From NCBI RefSeq assembly GCF_902506165.1, contig NZ_LR733817.1, positions 1,720,255 through 1,784,254 of the forward strand: DNA of 64,000 nucleotides, written 5' to 3'. The DNA is from Bosea sp. 29B (GTDB taxonomy: Bacteria > Pseudomonadota > Alphaproteobacteria > Rhizobiales > Beijerinckiaceae). Below, one piece after another: positions 14,952 to 24,384 of the stretch (its first letter is position 1; each line of letters starts with the position of its first letter). Both the position numbers and the translations under genes were made by a program. Under the pieces are notes generated by a model. The model saw nothing but the letters and a program-made list of their open reading frames with translations. It searched no databases and had not been told where the DNA came from.

Positions 14952-17776
14952 GCCAGCGCCTCCCTGATTCTCTCGGGCGTGAGCGGCAGGGTGTAGAAGC
15001 GCTTGCCGATCGCGTGGGCGACGCCGTTCACGATCGCCGGCACGACGGCGATCATCACCACCTCGGCCATGCCCTTCGGCGGATCGGTATCGGACAGCGG
15101 CGGCAGCACCTCCGCCGTCTGCTTCCAGACCGCGACATCCCCGGAGGTCGGCAATTCGTAGCGGTTCCAGTTCCAGGTGCCGTCGCCCGGCCCGTCCTCA
15201 TAGAGCGGCAGATACTCCTTCAGGGCGTGGCCGATGCCCATGGCGAGGCCGCCCTGGATCTGGCCGGAGACCAGCTCCGGCACGATCTGATTGCCGCATT
15301 CGAGGATCGAGTGGTGCGAGAGCAGGCTGACCTCGCCGCTGCCGGTGTCGACCACGATCTCGGCCAGCGTTGCCATCGGCGCGTAATAGGTGACGCCGGC
15401 ATTGTTGCGCTGCGCCGGCGGGTAGGAGACCGCGGCGCGCTCGACGAAATGCCAGCCACCTTGCGTCATCAGCGCCTTGCGCTCGCTTGGCGCGCCATCG
15501 CCGTACTTCACCGCCAGTGCGTCGATGGCGAAGCGCCGCCGCCCGGCACCCGGCAGGTCGAACTCCGCCTCCGCCCACTGCCAGCGGTTGAAGCTGTGCA
15601 CGGTGATGCCGGTGACCAGGCCGAGCCGATGCGCTTCGGCCGCGATCTCGGAGAAGGGCAGTGGCTGCATCGCTGCGGCCGTGACCCTGCCGTTGACGAC
15701 ACGCAGATCCTCGCGGCGCACCGCTTCCGGCGCCATCTGGCCGCCGCCGATGCCGCGCGACCAGAGCGAGCGCGCCGCCGGCCAAATCGTCAGATCAACC
15801 AGAATGCGAGCCGCCTCGCGCGTCGCGTGGCCGAGATAGTAGACGCTGTTGGAAGCGCTCATCGGCGAGGTGAAGCTCGGCGTCCAACGCGGATTGGCCA
15901 TCCGCTTGTCTTCTTCTTCCTGCGACAGCGTATAGGGTTCGTCGGTGGTCTCCAGCGGCATTTGCGGCCAGCGCACCTTGCCGAACACGGTCTCGTCGGG
16001 CTGCTTGCCGAGGATGGCGGCGGCCATCACTGCCTGCGAGGTCGTGGCGCCAGTACCGATCTCATGCGCGACATGCGACAACTTCAGCCGCCCGCTCGCA
16101 TCGAGTTCGAGCGCGCAGAGTGCAGCCTCCGCGCCGGTGCCGTAGTCCTTGTGCACATGGCCGTAGCCGACGCCGTATTTCTTGCCGGGATTGGCGGCCT
16201 CGAACTCGGCCTTGCGCTTTTGCCTGCCGGCCCAGAGTGGGTGCTTTTCCGCCTTCGCCAGGATCTCGTCATGGCGCAGCGCTCCCGAGGGGATCGCGCC
16301 CTGCGAGTTCTTCATGCCGGACTTCAGCGCATTGCGCCGGCGGAACTCCATCGGGTCGAGGCCGAGCGCTTCAGCGGCCTCGTCGACCATCATTTCAGTC
16401 GCCGCCATGGTCTGCAGCGTGCCGTAGCCGCGCATCGAGCCCGCATCGACCGCGCGCGAGGACATGATCGCCGCCGAGAAATCGCTCTTCGGCAGATAGT
16501 ATATCGACTGCGCCGCCGTCGCGCCGACCGTGCCGACCGAGACAGAGAAGTTCTCGCGCCCGCCGCCGTCGTTCTGATAGCGCCCGGTCATCGCCCGGAA
16601 CTTACCGGTCTTGCGGTCGATCACCATCACCTTCTCCATCTGGAAGGCATGGCGCTTCAGCGCGGTCTGGAACTGCTCGTAGCGATCATTGGCGAGCCTG
16701 ACCGGGCGCCCCTCGCCATAGAGGCCGGCGAGCACGCAGAAGAATGGGAAGAGCGCGTGGTCCTTGGTGCCGTAGCCGACGGTGTAGCCGATCCTGAGGT
16801 CGATGCTCCCGAGCGCGAACTTCGACTTCGCCAGCATATGAGCCGCCATCTCGGCGACCTCGTGCGGCGACTGCGTCGCGATCAGCGCATGCAGCACGCC
16901 GCTCCCGCGCTCGTACCAGACATTGCCGTTGTCGGCCTCCATGGCGGAGGCATCGGCTGACTGGGTCGAATAGGAGCGCCGCAACACCAGCACGTCGTCG
17001 CCGGCATTGGCGATCTCGCGCTCGATCTCGGCCGCCGCCGCCATGCCGCGCGCCATCGCGTCGCCTTCGCCGGCGGCAGGCCATTGCGGCTGCGTGCCCT
17101 TGAAGCCGGCGCGGATCGTCGTGTCCTTCAGCGCGGAATAACGGTCCTCGGCGTCGGGCTTGCCGCCGTCGATCCGGACATAGCGCGCCGCGCCATAGGG
17201 GCCGGGCGTGGTCGAGGGGCCCTCGGCGCCATAGCGCACGACCTTGTCGTTGAAGCGCAGCTTGCGCTTGGCCGCGTCATAGCGGGCGAAGTCGTGATAG
17301 ATCAGCATCGCGACGGGCTGGCCCAGCAGCCGCGCCGTCTGGCCCTTCGGCACGAAGAAGACGTCGCCATAGAAGCCCGGCCATGGCGCCGGCATCGCGA
17401 CGCCGTCGGCGACGAGGTCCTCCTGCAGCACCAGCCGGTCCGGCTTGAGATCGTCGCCGAGCAAGGCAAGGTCGACGCCGTCGAAGACGCGGTCGACCCG
17501 CGTCGCATGCAGCATGAAGGCGTGCGCCTGCTCCTTCGGCCAGCCGTCGAGATCGCGGGCGCGATAGTCGCGGGTGAAGGTCTTGCCGCCGGTAACCTTG
17601 GCGATGGCGTCGAGCCGGTATTTCGGCTTCCCACGGGCAGTCAGCCAATCGGCGCCTGGACGCGGCGGCGTCTCGATCAGTTCCGCCTGCGTCGCGGAGG
17701 GCAACAGGGAAATCTTGACGGCAATGCCGGCAGCGCCGGCCTTGAGGAAGCTTCTGCGCGACAGATCCGCCTTCAC
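14948..17776 (-). CDS. molybdopterin-binding large subunit (IorB/aldehyde-dehydrogenase-like), Tat-exported
   Basis: A 942-residue catalytic subunit of the xanthine oxidase family. A twin-arginine signal (SRRSFLKAGAAG) near the N-terminus marks export in folded form. The body has duplicated molybdopterin-binding domains, with glycine-rich segments such as GSMRGYGTLQ and IQGGLAMGIGHALKEYLPL. The Glu in that last segment (about residue 854) matches the family's active-site glutamate, and PPKGMAEV near the C-terminus also matches. I chose the GTG start because GGGAGG lies six bases upstream; an ATG at 17806 would add ten residues. Substrate could be an aldehyde or N-heterocycle. Confidence 0.88.
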   Translation of the reverse strand: MKADLSRRSFLKAGAAGIAVKISLLPSATQAELIETPPRPGADWLTARGKPKYRLDAIAKVTGGKTFTRDYRARDLDGWPKEQAHAFMLHATRVDRVFDGVDLALLGDDLKPDRLVLQEDLVADGVAMPAPWPGFYGDVFFVPKGQTARLLGQPVAMLIYHDFARYDAAKRKLRFNDKVVRYGAEGPSTTPGPYGAARYVRIDGGKPDAEDRYSALKDTTIRAGFKGTQPQWPAAGEGDAMARGMAAAAEIEREIANAGDDVLVLRRSYSTQSADASAMEADNGNVWYERGSGVLHALIATQSPHEVAEMAAHMLAKSKFALGSIDLRIGYTVGYGTKDHALFPFFCVLAGLYGEGRPVRLANDRYEQFQTALKRHAFQMEKVMVIDRKTGKFRAMTGRYQNDGGGRENFSVSVGTVGATAAQSIYYLPKSDFSAAIMSSRAVDAGSMRGYGTLQTMAATEMMVDEAAEALGLDPMEFRRRNALKSGMKNSQGAIPSGALRHDEILAKAEKHPLWAGRQKRKAEFEAANPGKKYGVGYGHVHKDYGTGAEAALCALELDASGRLKLSHVAHEIGTGATTSQAVMAAAILGKQPDETVFGKVRWPQMPLETTDEPYTLSQEEEDKRMANPRWTPSFTSPMSASNSVYYLGHATREAARILVDLTIWPAARSLWSRGIGGGQMAPEAVRREDLRVVNGRVTAAAMQPLPFSEIAAEAHRLGLVTGITVHSFNRWQWAEAEFDLPGAGRRRFAIDALAVKYGDGAPSERKALMTQGGWHFVERAAVSYPPAQRNNAGVTYYAPMATLAEIVVDTGSGEVSLLSHHSILECGNQIVPELVSGQIQGGLAMGIGHALKEYLPLYEDGPGDGTWNWNRYELPTSGDVAVWKQTAEVLPPLSDTDPPKGMAEVVMIAVVPAIVNGVAHAIGKRFYTLPLTPERIREALA

Positions 17777-17905
17777 GCGGAACCTCCCACTGTCTTTTAC
17801 GAGCACATCTCGTTTGTCCGAATCATTCTAAAAGCAGACTGCATGCGCGTATATGGGATTGTTGCTCGGACCGGTTGTGCGGCGCGGTGAAGCGCGAGCT
17901 GAGAC

Positions 17906-18778
17906 CTAATAGTGGAAGGTCCAGAGCAGGCTTTCGCTCAAGCCCTTCAGTGCCTCGACCGCATCGGGGCGCTCGCGCGCCAGCGTCGTGATCAGCGCAT
18001 CGGCAACGGCGAAAGCGGCAGTCGGCGAATTCGGCAAGAAGCTGTTGCGGGCGGGAGCGAAGAACGTCATGTCCGCCAGCGGCACCAGCGGCGATGACGG
18101 GCTGTCGGTCAGGGCGACCAGGATGGCGCCGCGCTTCTTGGCAAATTTGGCGAGCTCCAGCGTGGCGCGCGAATAGCGCGGCAGCGAGATCGCGATGACG
18201 ACGTCCTGCGCCCCGGCCGAAAGCATGTGGCGGACGGCGCGCTCAGGCCCGCCGCGCGAGGAGGCGAAGACGACCTCGGCATCGAGATAGAGCGCCAGCC
18301 CATCCTCGAGGAAGGCTCCGACATAATGGCTCGCGCCTGAGCCGACGATGAAGATGCGGCGCGCCTTCAGCATCAGGGCGATGGCGCGGTTGACCGTCGC
18401 CTCCTCCAGCGTCGCGATCGCCTCGTCGAGATTGGCCGCCTCGCCCTTCAGCGTCGTCGCCATGGTGGCGAAGACCGAGCCGGCCGTGGCTCGGGCATCG
18501 GCGAGGCCCTCGACCGGGCCGAGCGCGACCTTGAGCGCCGTCGACAACGCCGCGCGGAAGTCGCCATAGTTGCGGTAGCCGAGCGTCCGGACGAAGCGGG
18601 TCACGGTCGCGGTCGAGGTGCCGCTCTTCTCGGCCAGCCCCTCGATCGTCACCGTCGCGGAATCGAGCGGACTCTGCAGCACGAAGTCCGCCGCCTTGCG
18701 ATGGCCGTCGCTCAGCGAGGGATAGACTTGGGCGATGCGATTGGCGAGATCCGTCGTCGGCTTCAGGGCGCGTGACAT
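17906..18778 (-). CDS. MurR/RpiR family transcriptional regulator
   Basis: A 290-residue regulator with an N-terminal winged-helix domain (LSDGHRKAADFVLQSP; recognition helix near GTSTATVTRFVRTLGY) and a C-terminal SIS sugar-phosphate domain (RRIFIVGSGASHYVGAF; AQDVVIAISLPRYSRATLELA). Start is the ATG preceded by GGGAGA; an in-frame ATG 66 bases upstream lies in the promoter region. It diverges from the transporter operon starting at 18876, which it probably controls through the inverted repeat between them. SIS domains usually sense phosphosugars, but many alphaproteobacterial members next to peptide-type transporters have no known ligand. Confidence 0.9.
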   Translation of the reverse strand: MSRALKPTTDLANRIAQVYPSLSDGHRKAADFVLQSPLDSATVTIEGLAEKSGTSTATVTRFVRTLGYRNYGDFRAALSTALKVALGPVEGLADARATAGSVFATMATTLKGEAANLDEAIATLEEATVNRAIALMLKARRIFIVGSGASHYVGAFLEDGLALYLDAEVVFASSRGGPERAVRHMLSAGAQDVVIAISLPRYSRATLELAKFAKKRGAILVALTDSPSSPLVPLADMTFFAPARNSFLPNSPTAAFAVADALITTLARERPDAVEALKGLSESLLWTFHY

Positions 18779-18805
18779 GGCTCTCCCGCTGATTGACGTC
18801 GGATC

Positions 18806-18833
18806 ATTTTCATGTTTGCTACCGCGTGAAAAT
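18806..18833. promoter_or_regulatory. inverted repeat, candidate operator of the RpiR regulator
   Basis: ATTTTCA at 18806-18812 and TGAAAAT at 18827-18833 form a perfect 7-bp inverted repeat with 14 bases between. The half-site centres are 21 bp apart (two helical turns), as expected for a dimer. It lies between the divergent RpiR gene and transporter operon. A TTGACG at 18793 could be a -35 element, but no convincing -10 was found. Confidence 0.5.
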
Positions 18834-18875
18834 AAAGCTGTCAAAACGACCAGCTACGGGAACGGAGACCGACCG

Positions 18876-20486
18876 ATGCATCAGCGCGCGCTCATCACCA
18901 TTCTGCTCGGCGCCAGCATGCTGAGCGCGCCGGCCATGGCACAGAGCCTGCGCATCGCGCTGGCCTCCGAGCCGACCGCCGTCGACCCGCACTACCACGA
19001 ACTGACGCCCAACAACGCACTCGCGGCCCACATCTTCGACAATCTCGTCCTGCAGGACGAAAACCAGGCGCTGAAGCCGGGCCTCGCCACCTCCTGGGAG
19101 AACGACGGCAAGAACCGCTGGACCTTCAAGCTGCGCCAGGGCGTCAAGTTCACCAACAGCCAGCCGTTCGGCGCGCAGGACGTGGTCTTCACCTTCTGCC
19201 GCACGCTGAAGAACGAGACCAAGGTCTCCGACTCCTTTGCCGACGTCACCAGCAACTTCGCCAAGGTCGAGACACCCGACGCCAGCACCCTGGTGATCGA
19301 GACCAAGGTGCCGGAACCGCTGCTGCCCAATTTGCTCTCCAGCCTGCCGATCCTCTCAGCCTCGATCGTCCAGCATGGCGAGATCAGCTACGATGTCGCC
19401 AAGAATTGCGGCGTCACCGGTCCCTGGCCCGTGGTCAGCAACTTCAACGACGGCACGATGGCGATCGGCACTGGGCCGTACAAGCTGAAGTCCTATGTGC
19501 GCGGCTCGGCGATCGAGCTCGAGCGCAACCCGGACTACTGGGGCGGCCAGCAGCCCTGGGCCACCGTGCGCTTCCTGCCGGTGACCAATGCCGGCCCGCG
19601 CCTCGCCGGCCTGCTCGCCGGCGACTACGACGTGATCGAGAACCCGGCGGCGCGCGACCTTGGCCGCATCAAGAGCGACAAGCGCTTCGGCTCGGTCATC
19701 ACGCCCTCGACCCGCATCGTCTATTTCCAGCTCGACGTCGCCCGCGACGAGAGCCCCTTTGTCAAGGCGCCCGACGGCAAGAACCCGCTGAAGGATGCCC
19801 GCGTGCGCAAGGCGATGTCGCTCGCCATCGACCGCGAGGCGATCGTCAAACGCATCATGGATGGCGCCGCCGAGCCGGCCTACCAGTATCTGCCGACCGG
19901 CATGTTCGGCACGCTGCCGAACCCGCCCAAGCTCGCCTATGATCCCGCCGCAGCGAAGAAGCTGCTGGCCGAGGCCGGCTATCCCAACGGCTTCCAGCTG
20001 ACGCTGTCCTCGACCAATGACCGCTACATCAACGACAGCCAGATCGCCCAGGCGGTCGCGCAGTATCTGACCCAGATCGGCATCAAGGCCGAGGTCGACG
20101 CGATGACGCGCGCGATCTACTTCCCGCGCCGCGCCAAGAAGGAATTCAGCGTCGCGATCGGCGGCTGGGGCTCGGCGACCGGCGAGGCCGCCTCCTTCCT
20201 GCGCCAGTGGCCGCCGACCCCGAACGAGGCCAAGACCCTCGGCGGCTCGAACTATGGCGGCTACAAGAACGACGAATTCGACAAGGTGATCCGCGCCGCG
20301 GTCTCCGAGCTCGACGACAAGAAGCGGGCCGAACTGCTGCAGCAGGCGATGAAGCTCGTCCTCGACGACGGCGCCTTCATCCCGCTCCACTTCGAAAGCG
20401 GCATCTGGGCCTTCAAGTCGGAGCTGGCGGTCGCCGGCCGCGCCGACCAGTACATGCTCGCCATGTCGGTGAAGCCGGCGAAGTAA
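18876..20486 (+). CDS. dipeptide/oligopeptide-type ABC transporter substrate-binding protein
   Basis: A 536-residue SBP family 5 receptor. The signal peptide (ITILLGASMLSAPAMAQ) is probably cleaved after AMA. The mature start SLRIALASEPTAVDPHYHELTPNNALAAHIFDNLV is typical. Further marks are KLRQGVKFTNSQPFGAQDVVFTF, GTGPYKLKSYVRGSAIELERNPDYWGG, and VRKAMSLAIDREAIVKRIMDG. I chose the ATG after GGAGACC; the open frame extends 141 bases further upstream through the operator. It opens a five-gene transporter operon with all subunits present. Confidence 0.93.
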   Translation: MHQRALITILLGASMLSAPAMAQSLRIALASEPTAVDPHYHELTPNNALAAHIFDNLVLQDENQALKPGLATSWENDGKNRWTFKLRQGVKFTNSQPFGAQDVVFTFCRTLKNETKVSDSFADVTSNFAKVETPDASTLVIETKVPEPLLPNLLSSLPILSASIVQHGEISYDVAKNCGVTGPWPVVSNFNDGTMAIGTGPYKLKSYVRGSAIELERNPDYWGGQQPWATVRFLPVTNAGPRLAGLLAGDYDVIENPAARDLGRIKSDKRFGSVITPSTRIVYFQLDVARDESPFVKAPDGKNPLKDARVRKAMSLAIDREAIVKRIMDGAAEPAYQYLPTGMFGTLPNPPKLAYDPAAAKKLLAEAGYPNGFQLTLSSTNDRYINDSQIAQAVAQYLTQIGIKAEVDAMTRAIYFPRRAKKEFSVAIGGWGSATGEAASFLRQWPPTPNEAKTLGGSNYGGYKNDEFDKVIRAAVSELDDKKRAELLQQAMKLVLDDGAFIPLHFESGIWAFKSELAVAGRADQYMLAMSVKPAK

Positions 20487-20517
20487 GCCGGCAAGCACTC
20501 GCCCGAGGCTCGGTGCC

Positions 20518-21495
20518 ATGACCGCCTATGTCCTGCAGCGGCTGATCCAGAGCGTGCTCGTGCTGCTCGCGGTCTCGGTCGTGGTCTTCTTCGCCGTCTA
20601 CGGCATTGGCGACCCGGTAGAGCTGCTGGTCTCGCCCTCGGCCAGCGCGGCCGAGCGCGAGGCGCTGATCCGCCGCCTCGGGCTCGATTTGCCGGTCTGG
20701 CAGCAATACCTGACCTTCATGGCCAATGCGCTGAAGGGCGATCTCGGCCGCTCCTTCGTGCATGGTGTGCCGGCGCTGCAGCTGATCCTGCAGCGGCTGC
20801 CGGCAACGTTCGAACTCGTCCTGCTGGCGATGACGCTGGCGCTCGTCGCCGGCATCCCGCTTGGGCTGATGGCGGGGCTCAATCCCGACAGCCGGCGCGC
20901 CCGCATCGTCATGGCCGGCACCGTGCTCGGCTTCTCGCTGCCGAGCTTCTGGAAGGGCATGATGCTGATCCTGCTCTTCGCCGTCTGGCTCGGCTGGCTG
21001 CCGACCGCCGGGCGCGGCGAGACGGTCTCGCTCCTCGGCATCCAGACCAGCCTGCTGACGCTGGACGGGCTGCAGCACATCGCTTTGCCCGCACTCAATC
21101 TCGCCATCCCGAACCTCGCGCTGATCGTGCGCCTCGTCGCCGCCGGCACCACCGAGACGATGACGCAGGACTACGTCAAATACGCCCGCGCCAAGGGCGT
21201 CCGCCCCAGGCGCATCGTCAACCGGCACATCCTGCGCAACATCCTGATTCCGGTCGTCACCGTGGTCGGCGTCGAGTTCGGAAGCCTCGTCGCCTTCTCG
21301 ACCATCACCGAGACCGTCTTCGCCTGGCCGGGCATGGGCAAGCTCCTGATCGACTCGGTCTATCAGCTCGACCGGCCTGTGGTCGTCGCCTACGTCCTCC
21401 TGGCGACGCTGCTCTTCGTCACCGTCAACTTCCTGGTCGATGTGCTCTATGCCGCGCTCGATCCGCGGGTGAAGCTCGCCGGAGAGCAGGCATGA
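20518..21495 (+). CDS. dipeptide-type ABC transporter permease (DppB-like)
   Basis: A 325-residue membrane protein with the DppB pattern. It has an N-terminal helix (RLIQSVLVLLAVSVVVFFAVYGIGDPVELLV), LGLDLPVWQQYLTFMANALKGDLGRSF, the coupling loop DYVKYARAKGVRPRRIVNRHILRN, and ETVFAWPGMGKLLIDSVYQLDRP. The usual L-x-P-G-D-P reads as Y-G-I-G-D-P here. It overlaps the next permease by ATGA. Confidence 0.92.
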   Translation: MTAYVLQRLIQSVLVLLAVSVVVFFAVYGIGDPVELLVSPSASAAEREALIRRLGLDLPVWQQYLTFMANALKGDLGRSFVHGVPALQLILQRLPATFELVLLAMTLALVAGIPLGLMAGLNPDSRRARIVMAGTVLGFSLPSFWKGMMLILLFAVWLGWLPTAGRGETVSLLGIQTSLLTLDGLQHIALPALNLAIPNLALIVRLVAAGTTETMTQDYVKYARAKGVRPRRIVNRHILRNILIPVVTVVGVEFGSLVAFSTITETVFAWPGMGKLLIDSVYQLDRPVVVAYVLLATLLFVTVNFLVDVLYAALDPRVKLAGEQA

Positions 21496-22400
21496 GCCTC
21501 GACGCTTCCCGCCTCGCTGGCTCGGCGCAGGCCGACACACCCCTTCGCGAGAAGGTGCTGCGCCATCTGCGCAACCGCCCGACCACGCGCGGCGCCGCGA
21601 TCCTCCTGGGGATCATGGTGGCGCTGGCTCTGCTGGCTCCGTTCATCACGCCGCAGAACCCGCATGATCTTGGCTCGCTCAGCGTCATGGACAACCGGCT
21701 GGCGCCGGGCGAGCGCGGTATGGGCGGCTTCACCTACTGGCTTGGCAGCGACGCACAGGGGCGCGACATGCTGAGTGCCATTCTCTACGGACTGCGCACC
21801 AGCCTGCTCGTCGGCCTCGCCTCGACCGTCGGCGCGCTCTCGATCGGCATCCTCGCCGGGCTCGCCGCGGCGCAGTTCGGCGGCGTGGTCGACGCGCTGA
21901 TCATGCGCATCGTCGACTTCATGCTCGGCTTCCCCTCGATCCTGGTCGCGCTGGTCCTGCTCGCCTCGATCGGGCGCGGCGTCGACAAGGTCATCCTCGC
22001 CATCGTCCTGGTGCAATGGGCGCAGTACGCCCGGCTGATGCGGGCGGCGGCGCTGGTCGAGCGGCGCAAGGAATATATCGAGGCGGCCGTGAATTTCGGC
22101 CTGCCGACCCGCCACATCATGCTGGCGCACCTCCTGCCGAATTCGGTCGGCGCGGTGCTCGTTGTCGCCTCGATCAGCATCGCCTCGGCGATCACGCTGG
22201 AAGCGACGCTCTCCTTCCTCGGCGTCGGCGTGCCGGTGACGCAGCCTTCTCTCGGCCTGCTCATCGCCAACGGCTTCGAATTCCTGCTCTCCGGCGAATA
22301 CTGGATCGCCGTCTTCCCCGGCATCGCGCTTGTGCTCCTGATCATGTCGCTCAATCTCGTTGGCGATCGCCTGCGCCGCAGCTTCAACGTGCGCGCATGA
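21492..22400 (+). CDS. dipeptide-type ABC transporter permease (DppC-like)
   Basis: A 302-residue DppC-type permease. It begins with a cytoplasmic stretch (REKVLRHLRNRPTTRGAA) and a first helix at about 35-52. The periplasmic YWLGSDAQGRDMLSAILYGLRTSLLVG and the C-terminal ASAITLEATLSFLGVGVPVTQPSLG are family marks, and RRKEYIEAAVNFGLPTRHIM is the coupling loop. It overlaps both neighbours by ATGA, so subunits should be made in balance. Confidence 0.92.
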   Translation: MSLDASRLAGSAQADTPLREKVLRHLRNRPTTRGAAILLGIMVALALLAPFITPQNPHDLGSLSVMDNRLAPGERGMGGFTYWLGSDAQGRDMLSAILYGLRTSLLVGLASTVGALSIGILAGLAAAQFGGVVDALIMRIVDFMLGFPSILVALVLLASIGRGVDKVILAIVLVQWAQYARLMRAAALVERRKEYIEAAVNFGLPTRHIMLAHLLPNSVGAVLVVASISIASAITLEATLSFLGVGVPVTQPSLGLLIANGFEFLLSGEYWIAVFPGIALVLLIMSLNLVGDRLRRSFNVRA

Positions 22401-23380
22401 GCGACGCCCCTCTCCTTTCCGTGCGCGGCCTCAAGACCGTGTTTCATGCGCAGGATGGCGCCTGGCCGGCGGTCGACGGCGTCGATTTCAGCGTCGCCAA
22501 GGGCGAGGTGCTCGGCCTCGTCGGCGAGTCCGGCTCGGGCAAGTCGGTGACCGGCTTCTCGCTGGTGCAGTTGATCGACCCGCCGGGCGAGGTCGTCGCG
22601 GGCGAGGTGCTGTTCGACGGCAACGATTTGCGCGCCGCCTCGCAGGAACGCCTGCGGCAACTGCGCGGCGACCGGATCGCGATGATTTTCCAGGACCCGC
22701 TGATGACGCTGAACCCGGTGCTCAGCATCGGCGAGCAGATGAGCGAGGCGATCCTCGAGCATCGCGCCTGCAGCCGGCAGGAGGCGCTGGACAAGGCGGC
22801 GAAGGCGCTGGCCCGGGTCGGCATCTCCTCGCCCGAGACCCGGCTGAAGCAGTTCCCGCACGAATTCTCCGGCGGCATGCGCCAGCGCGTCGCGATCGCG
22901 ACCGCGCTCTTGAACGACCCGGACCTGATCATCGCCGATGAGCCGACCACGGCGCTCGACGTCACCATCCAGGCGCAGATCCTCTACGAGGTCCAAAAAC
23001 TCTCGCGCGAGACTGGGGCCGCGGTGATCTGGATCACCCACGACCTCGCCGTCGTCGCCGAGCTCGCCGACCGGGTGGCGGTGATGTATGCCGGCCGCAT
23101 CGTCGAGATCGGCGAGGTCGAGACCGTGCTCGACCGGCCGCGCCATCCCTACACGCTCGGCCTGCTCAACTCCTCGGCCACCATGGTCGAGCCGGGCGAG
23201 CGCCTGCACCAGATCGACGGCATGGCGCCGCGCATCGACTCGCGCCCCTCCGGCTGCCCGTTCCGGCCGCGCTGCGAGCGGGCTTTGCCGATCTGCGCCG
23301 ACAGCGATCCGCAACCGCAGGCCCATGACGGCCGGACCTTGCGCTGCCACAACCCCGTGCCCGACCAGGTGGCGGCATGA
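22397..23380 (+). CDS. dipeptide-type ABC transporter ATP-binding protein (DppD-like)
   Basis: A 327-residue cytoplasmic ATPase. The Walker A motif GESGSGKS is at about residue 43, the Q-loop FQDPLMTLNPV near 98, the signature FSGGMRQRV near 157, Walker B LIIADEPTTALD near 177 and the switch histidine in WITHDLAVV. The C-terminal oligopeptide-transporter domain carries the Cys-rich PFRPRCERALPIC segment. It pairs with the next ATPase. Confidence 0.94.
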   Translation: MSDAPLLSVRGLKTVFHAQDGAWPAVDGVDFSVAKGEVLGLVGESGSGKSVTGFSLVQLIDPPGEVVAGEVLFDGNDLRAASQERLRQLRGDRIAMIFQDPLMTLNPVLSIGEQMSEAILEHRACSRQEALDKAAKALARVGISSPETRLKQFPHEFSGGMRQRVAIATALLNDPDLIIADEPTTALDVTIQAQILYEVQKLSRETGAAVIWITHDLAVVAELADRVAVMYAGRIVEIGEVETVLDRPRHPYTLGLLNSSATMVEPGERLHQIDGMAPRIDSRPSGCPFRPRCERALPICADSDPQPQAHDGRTLRCHNPVPDQVAA

Positions 23381-24384
23381 GCGAGACCCTGTTCGAGCTG
23401 TGCGGTGTCCGCAAATACTTCCGCGGCAAGGCCAATATCGCCGAGCGCATCCTGACCGCGATCGGCCGGCACGCACCGCCTTCGACCCTGAAGGCGGTCG
23501 ACGGCATCGATCTCAGCGTCCGCAAGGGCGAGGTGCTCGGCCTCGTCGGCGAATCCGGCTGCGGTAAGTCGACCCTGGCACGCATCGCCACCGGCATCCT
23601 GCCGCCGACCGAGGGCGAGGTCTTCTACAAGGGGCGCTCCGCCGCGGCACTGAAGGGCAAGGACCGGCTCGATTATCTGCTGAAGGTGCAGATGATCTTC
23701 CAGGACCCTTACGCCTCGCTCGATCCGCGCATGCGGGTGAGCCGCATCGTCGGCGAGGCGCTTTCGGTCCACAAGCTCGTGCCGAAGGCGGAGCTCGACG
23801 GCGCGGTTGATCAAGCGCTCAGCGAGGTCGGGCTCGATCTGGCCTATCGCGAGCGCTACCCGCACCAGTTCTCCGGCGGCCAGCGCCAGCGCATCGGCAT
23901 CGCCCGGGCGCTAGCGGTGAAGCCCGATTTCCTGGTCTGCGACGAGCCGGTCTCGGCGCTCGACGTTTCGATCCAGGCGCAGGTGATCAACCTGTTCATG
24001 GATGTGCGCGAGCGGCACGGGCTGACCTATCTCTTCGTCAGCCATGATCTCGGCCTCGTCCGCCATATCAGCGACCGCGTCGCGATCATGTATCTCGGCC
24101 GAATCGTCGAGATCGGCAGCGCGACCGCGATCTTCGCCGAGCCGGCGCATCCCTATAGCGCCGCCCTGATCAAGGCGATCCCATCGGCAGCACGGCGCAA
24201 GAGCAGCTTCCAGCCGCTCAAGGGCGAACTGCCCTCGCCGCTGGCCCCGCCCCCCGGCTGCCCGTTCCACCCGCGCTGCGAGCACGCGATGGCGGTCTGC
24301 CGCGAGGTCCGCCCGGAGCTCACAGAAATCACGCCCGGCCGCAGCGCCGCCTGCCACCTGCACACGACAGAAAAAGCCGCATGA
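23377..24384 (+). CDS. dipeptide-type ABC transporter ATP-binding protein (DppF-like)
   Basis: A 335-residue second ATPase. Marks are Walker A GESGCGKSTLAR, MIFQDPYASLDPRMRV, signature FSGGQRQRIGIARAL, FLVCDEPVSALDVSIQAQV and VSHDLGLVRHI, then the C-terminal CPFHPRCEHAMAVC. The GCGKST variant and the long insert before the first Walker motif are typical of DppF/OppF. It completes a transporter with receptor, two permeases and two ATPases. Confidence 0.94.
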   Translation: MSETLFELCGVRKYFRGKANIAERILTAIGRHAPPSTLKAVDGIDLSVRKGEVLGLVGESGCGKSTLARIATGILPPTEGEVFYKGRSAAALKGKDRLDYLLKVQMIFQDPYASLDPRMRVSRIVGEALSVHKLVPKAELDGAVDQALSEVGLDLAYRERYPHQFSGGQRQRIGIARALAVKPDFLVCDEPVSALDVSIQAQVINLFMDVRERHGLTYLFVSHDLGLVRHISDRVAIMYLGRIVEIGSATAIFAEPAHPYSAALIKAIPSAARRKSSFQPLKGELPSPLAPPPGCPFHPRCEHAMAVCREVRPELTEITPGRSAACHLHTTEKAA

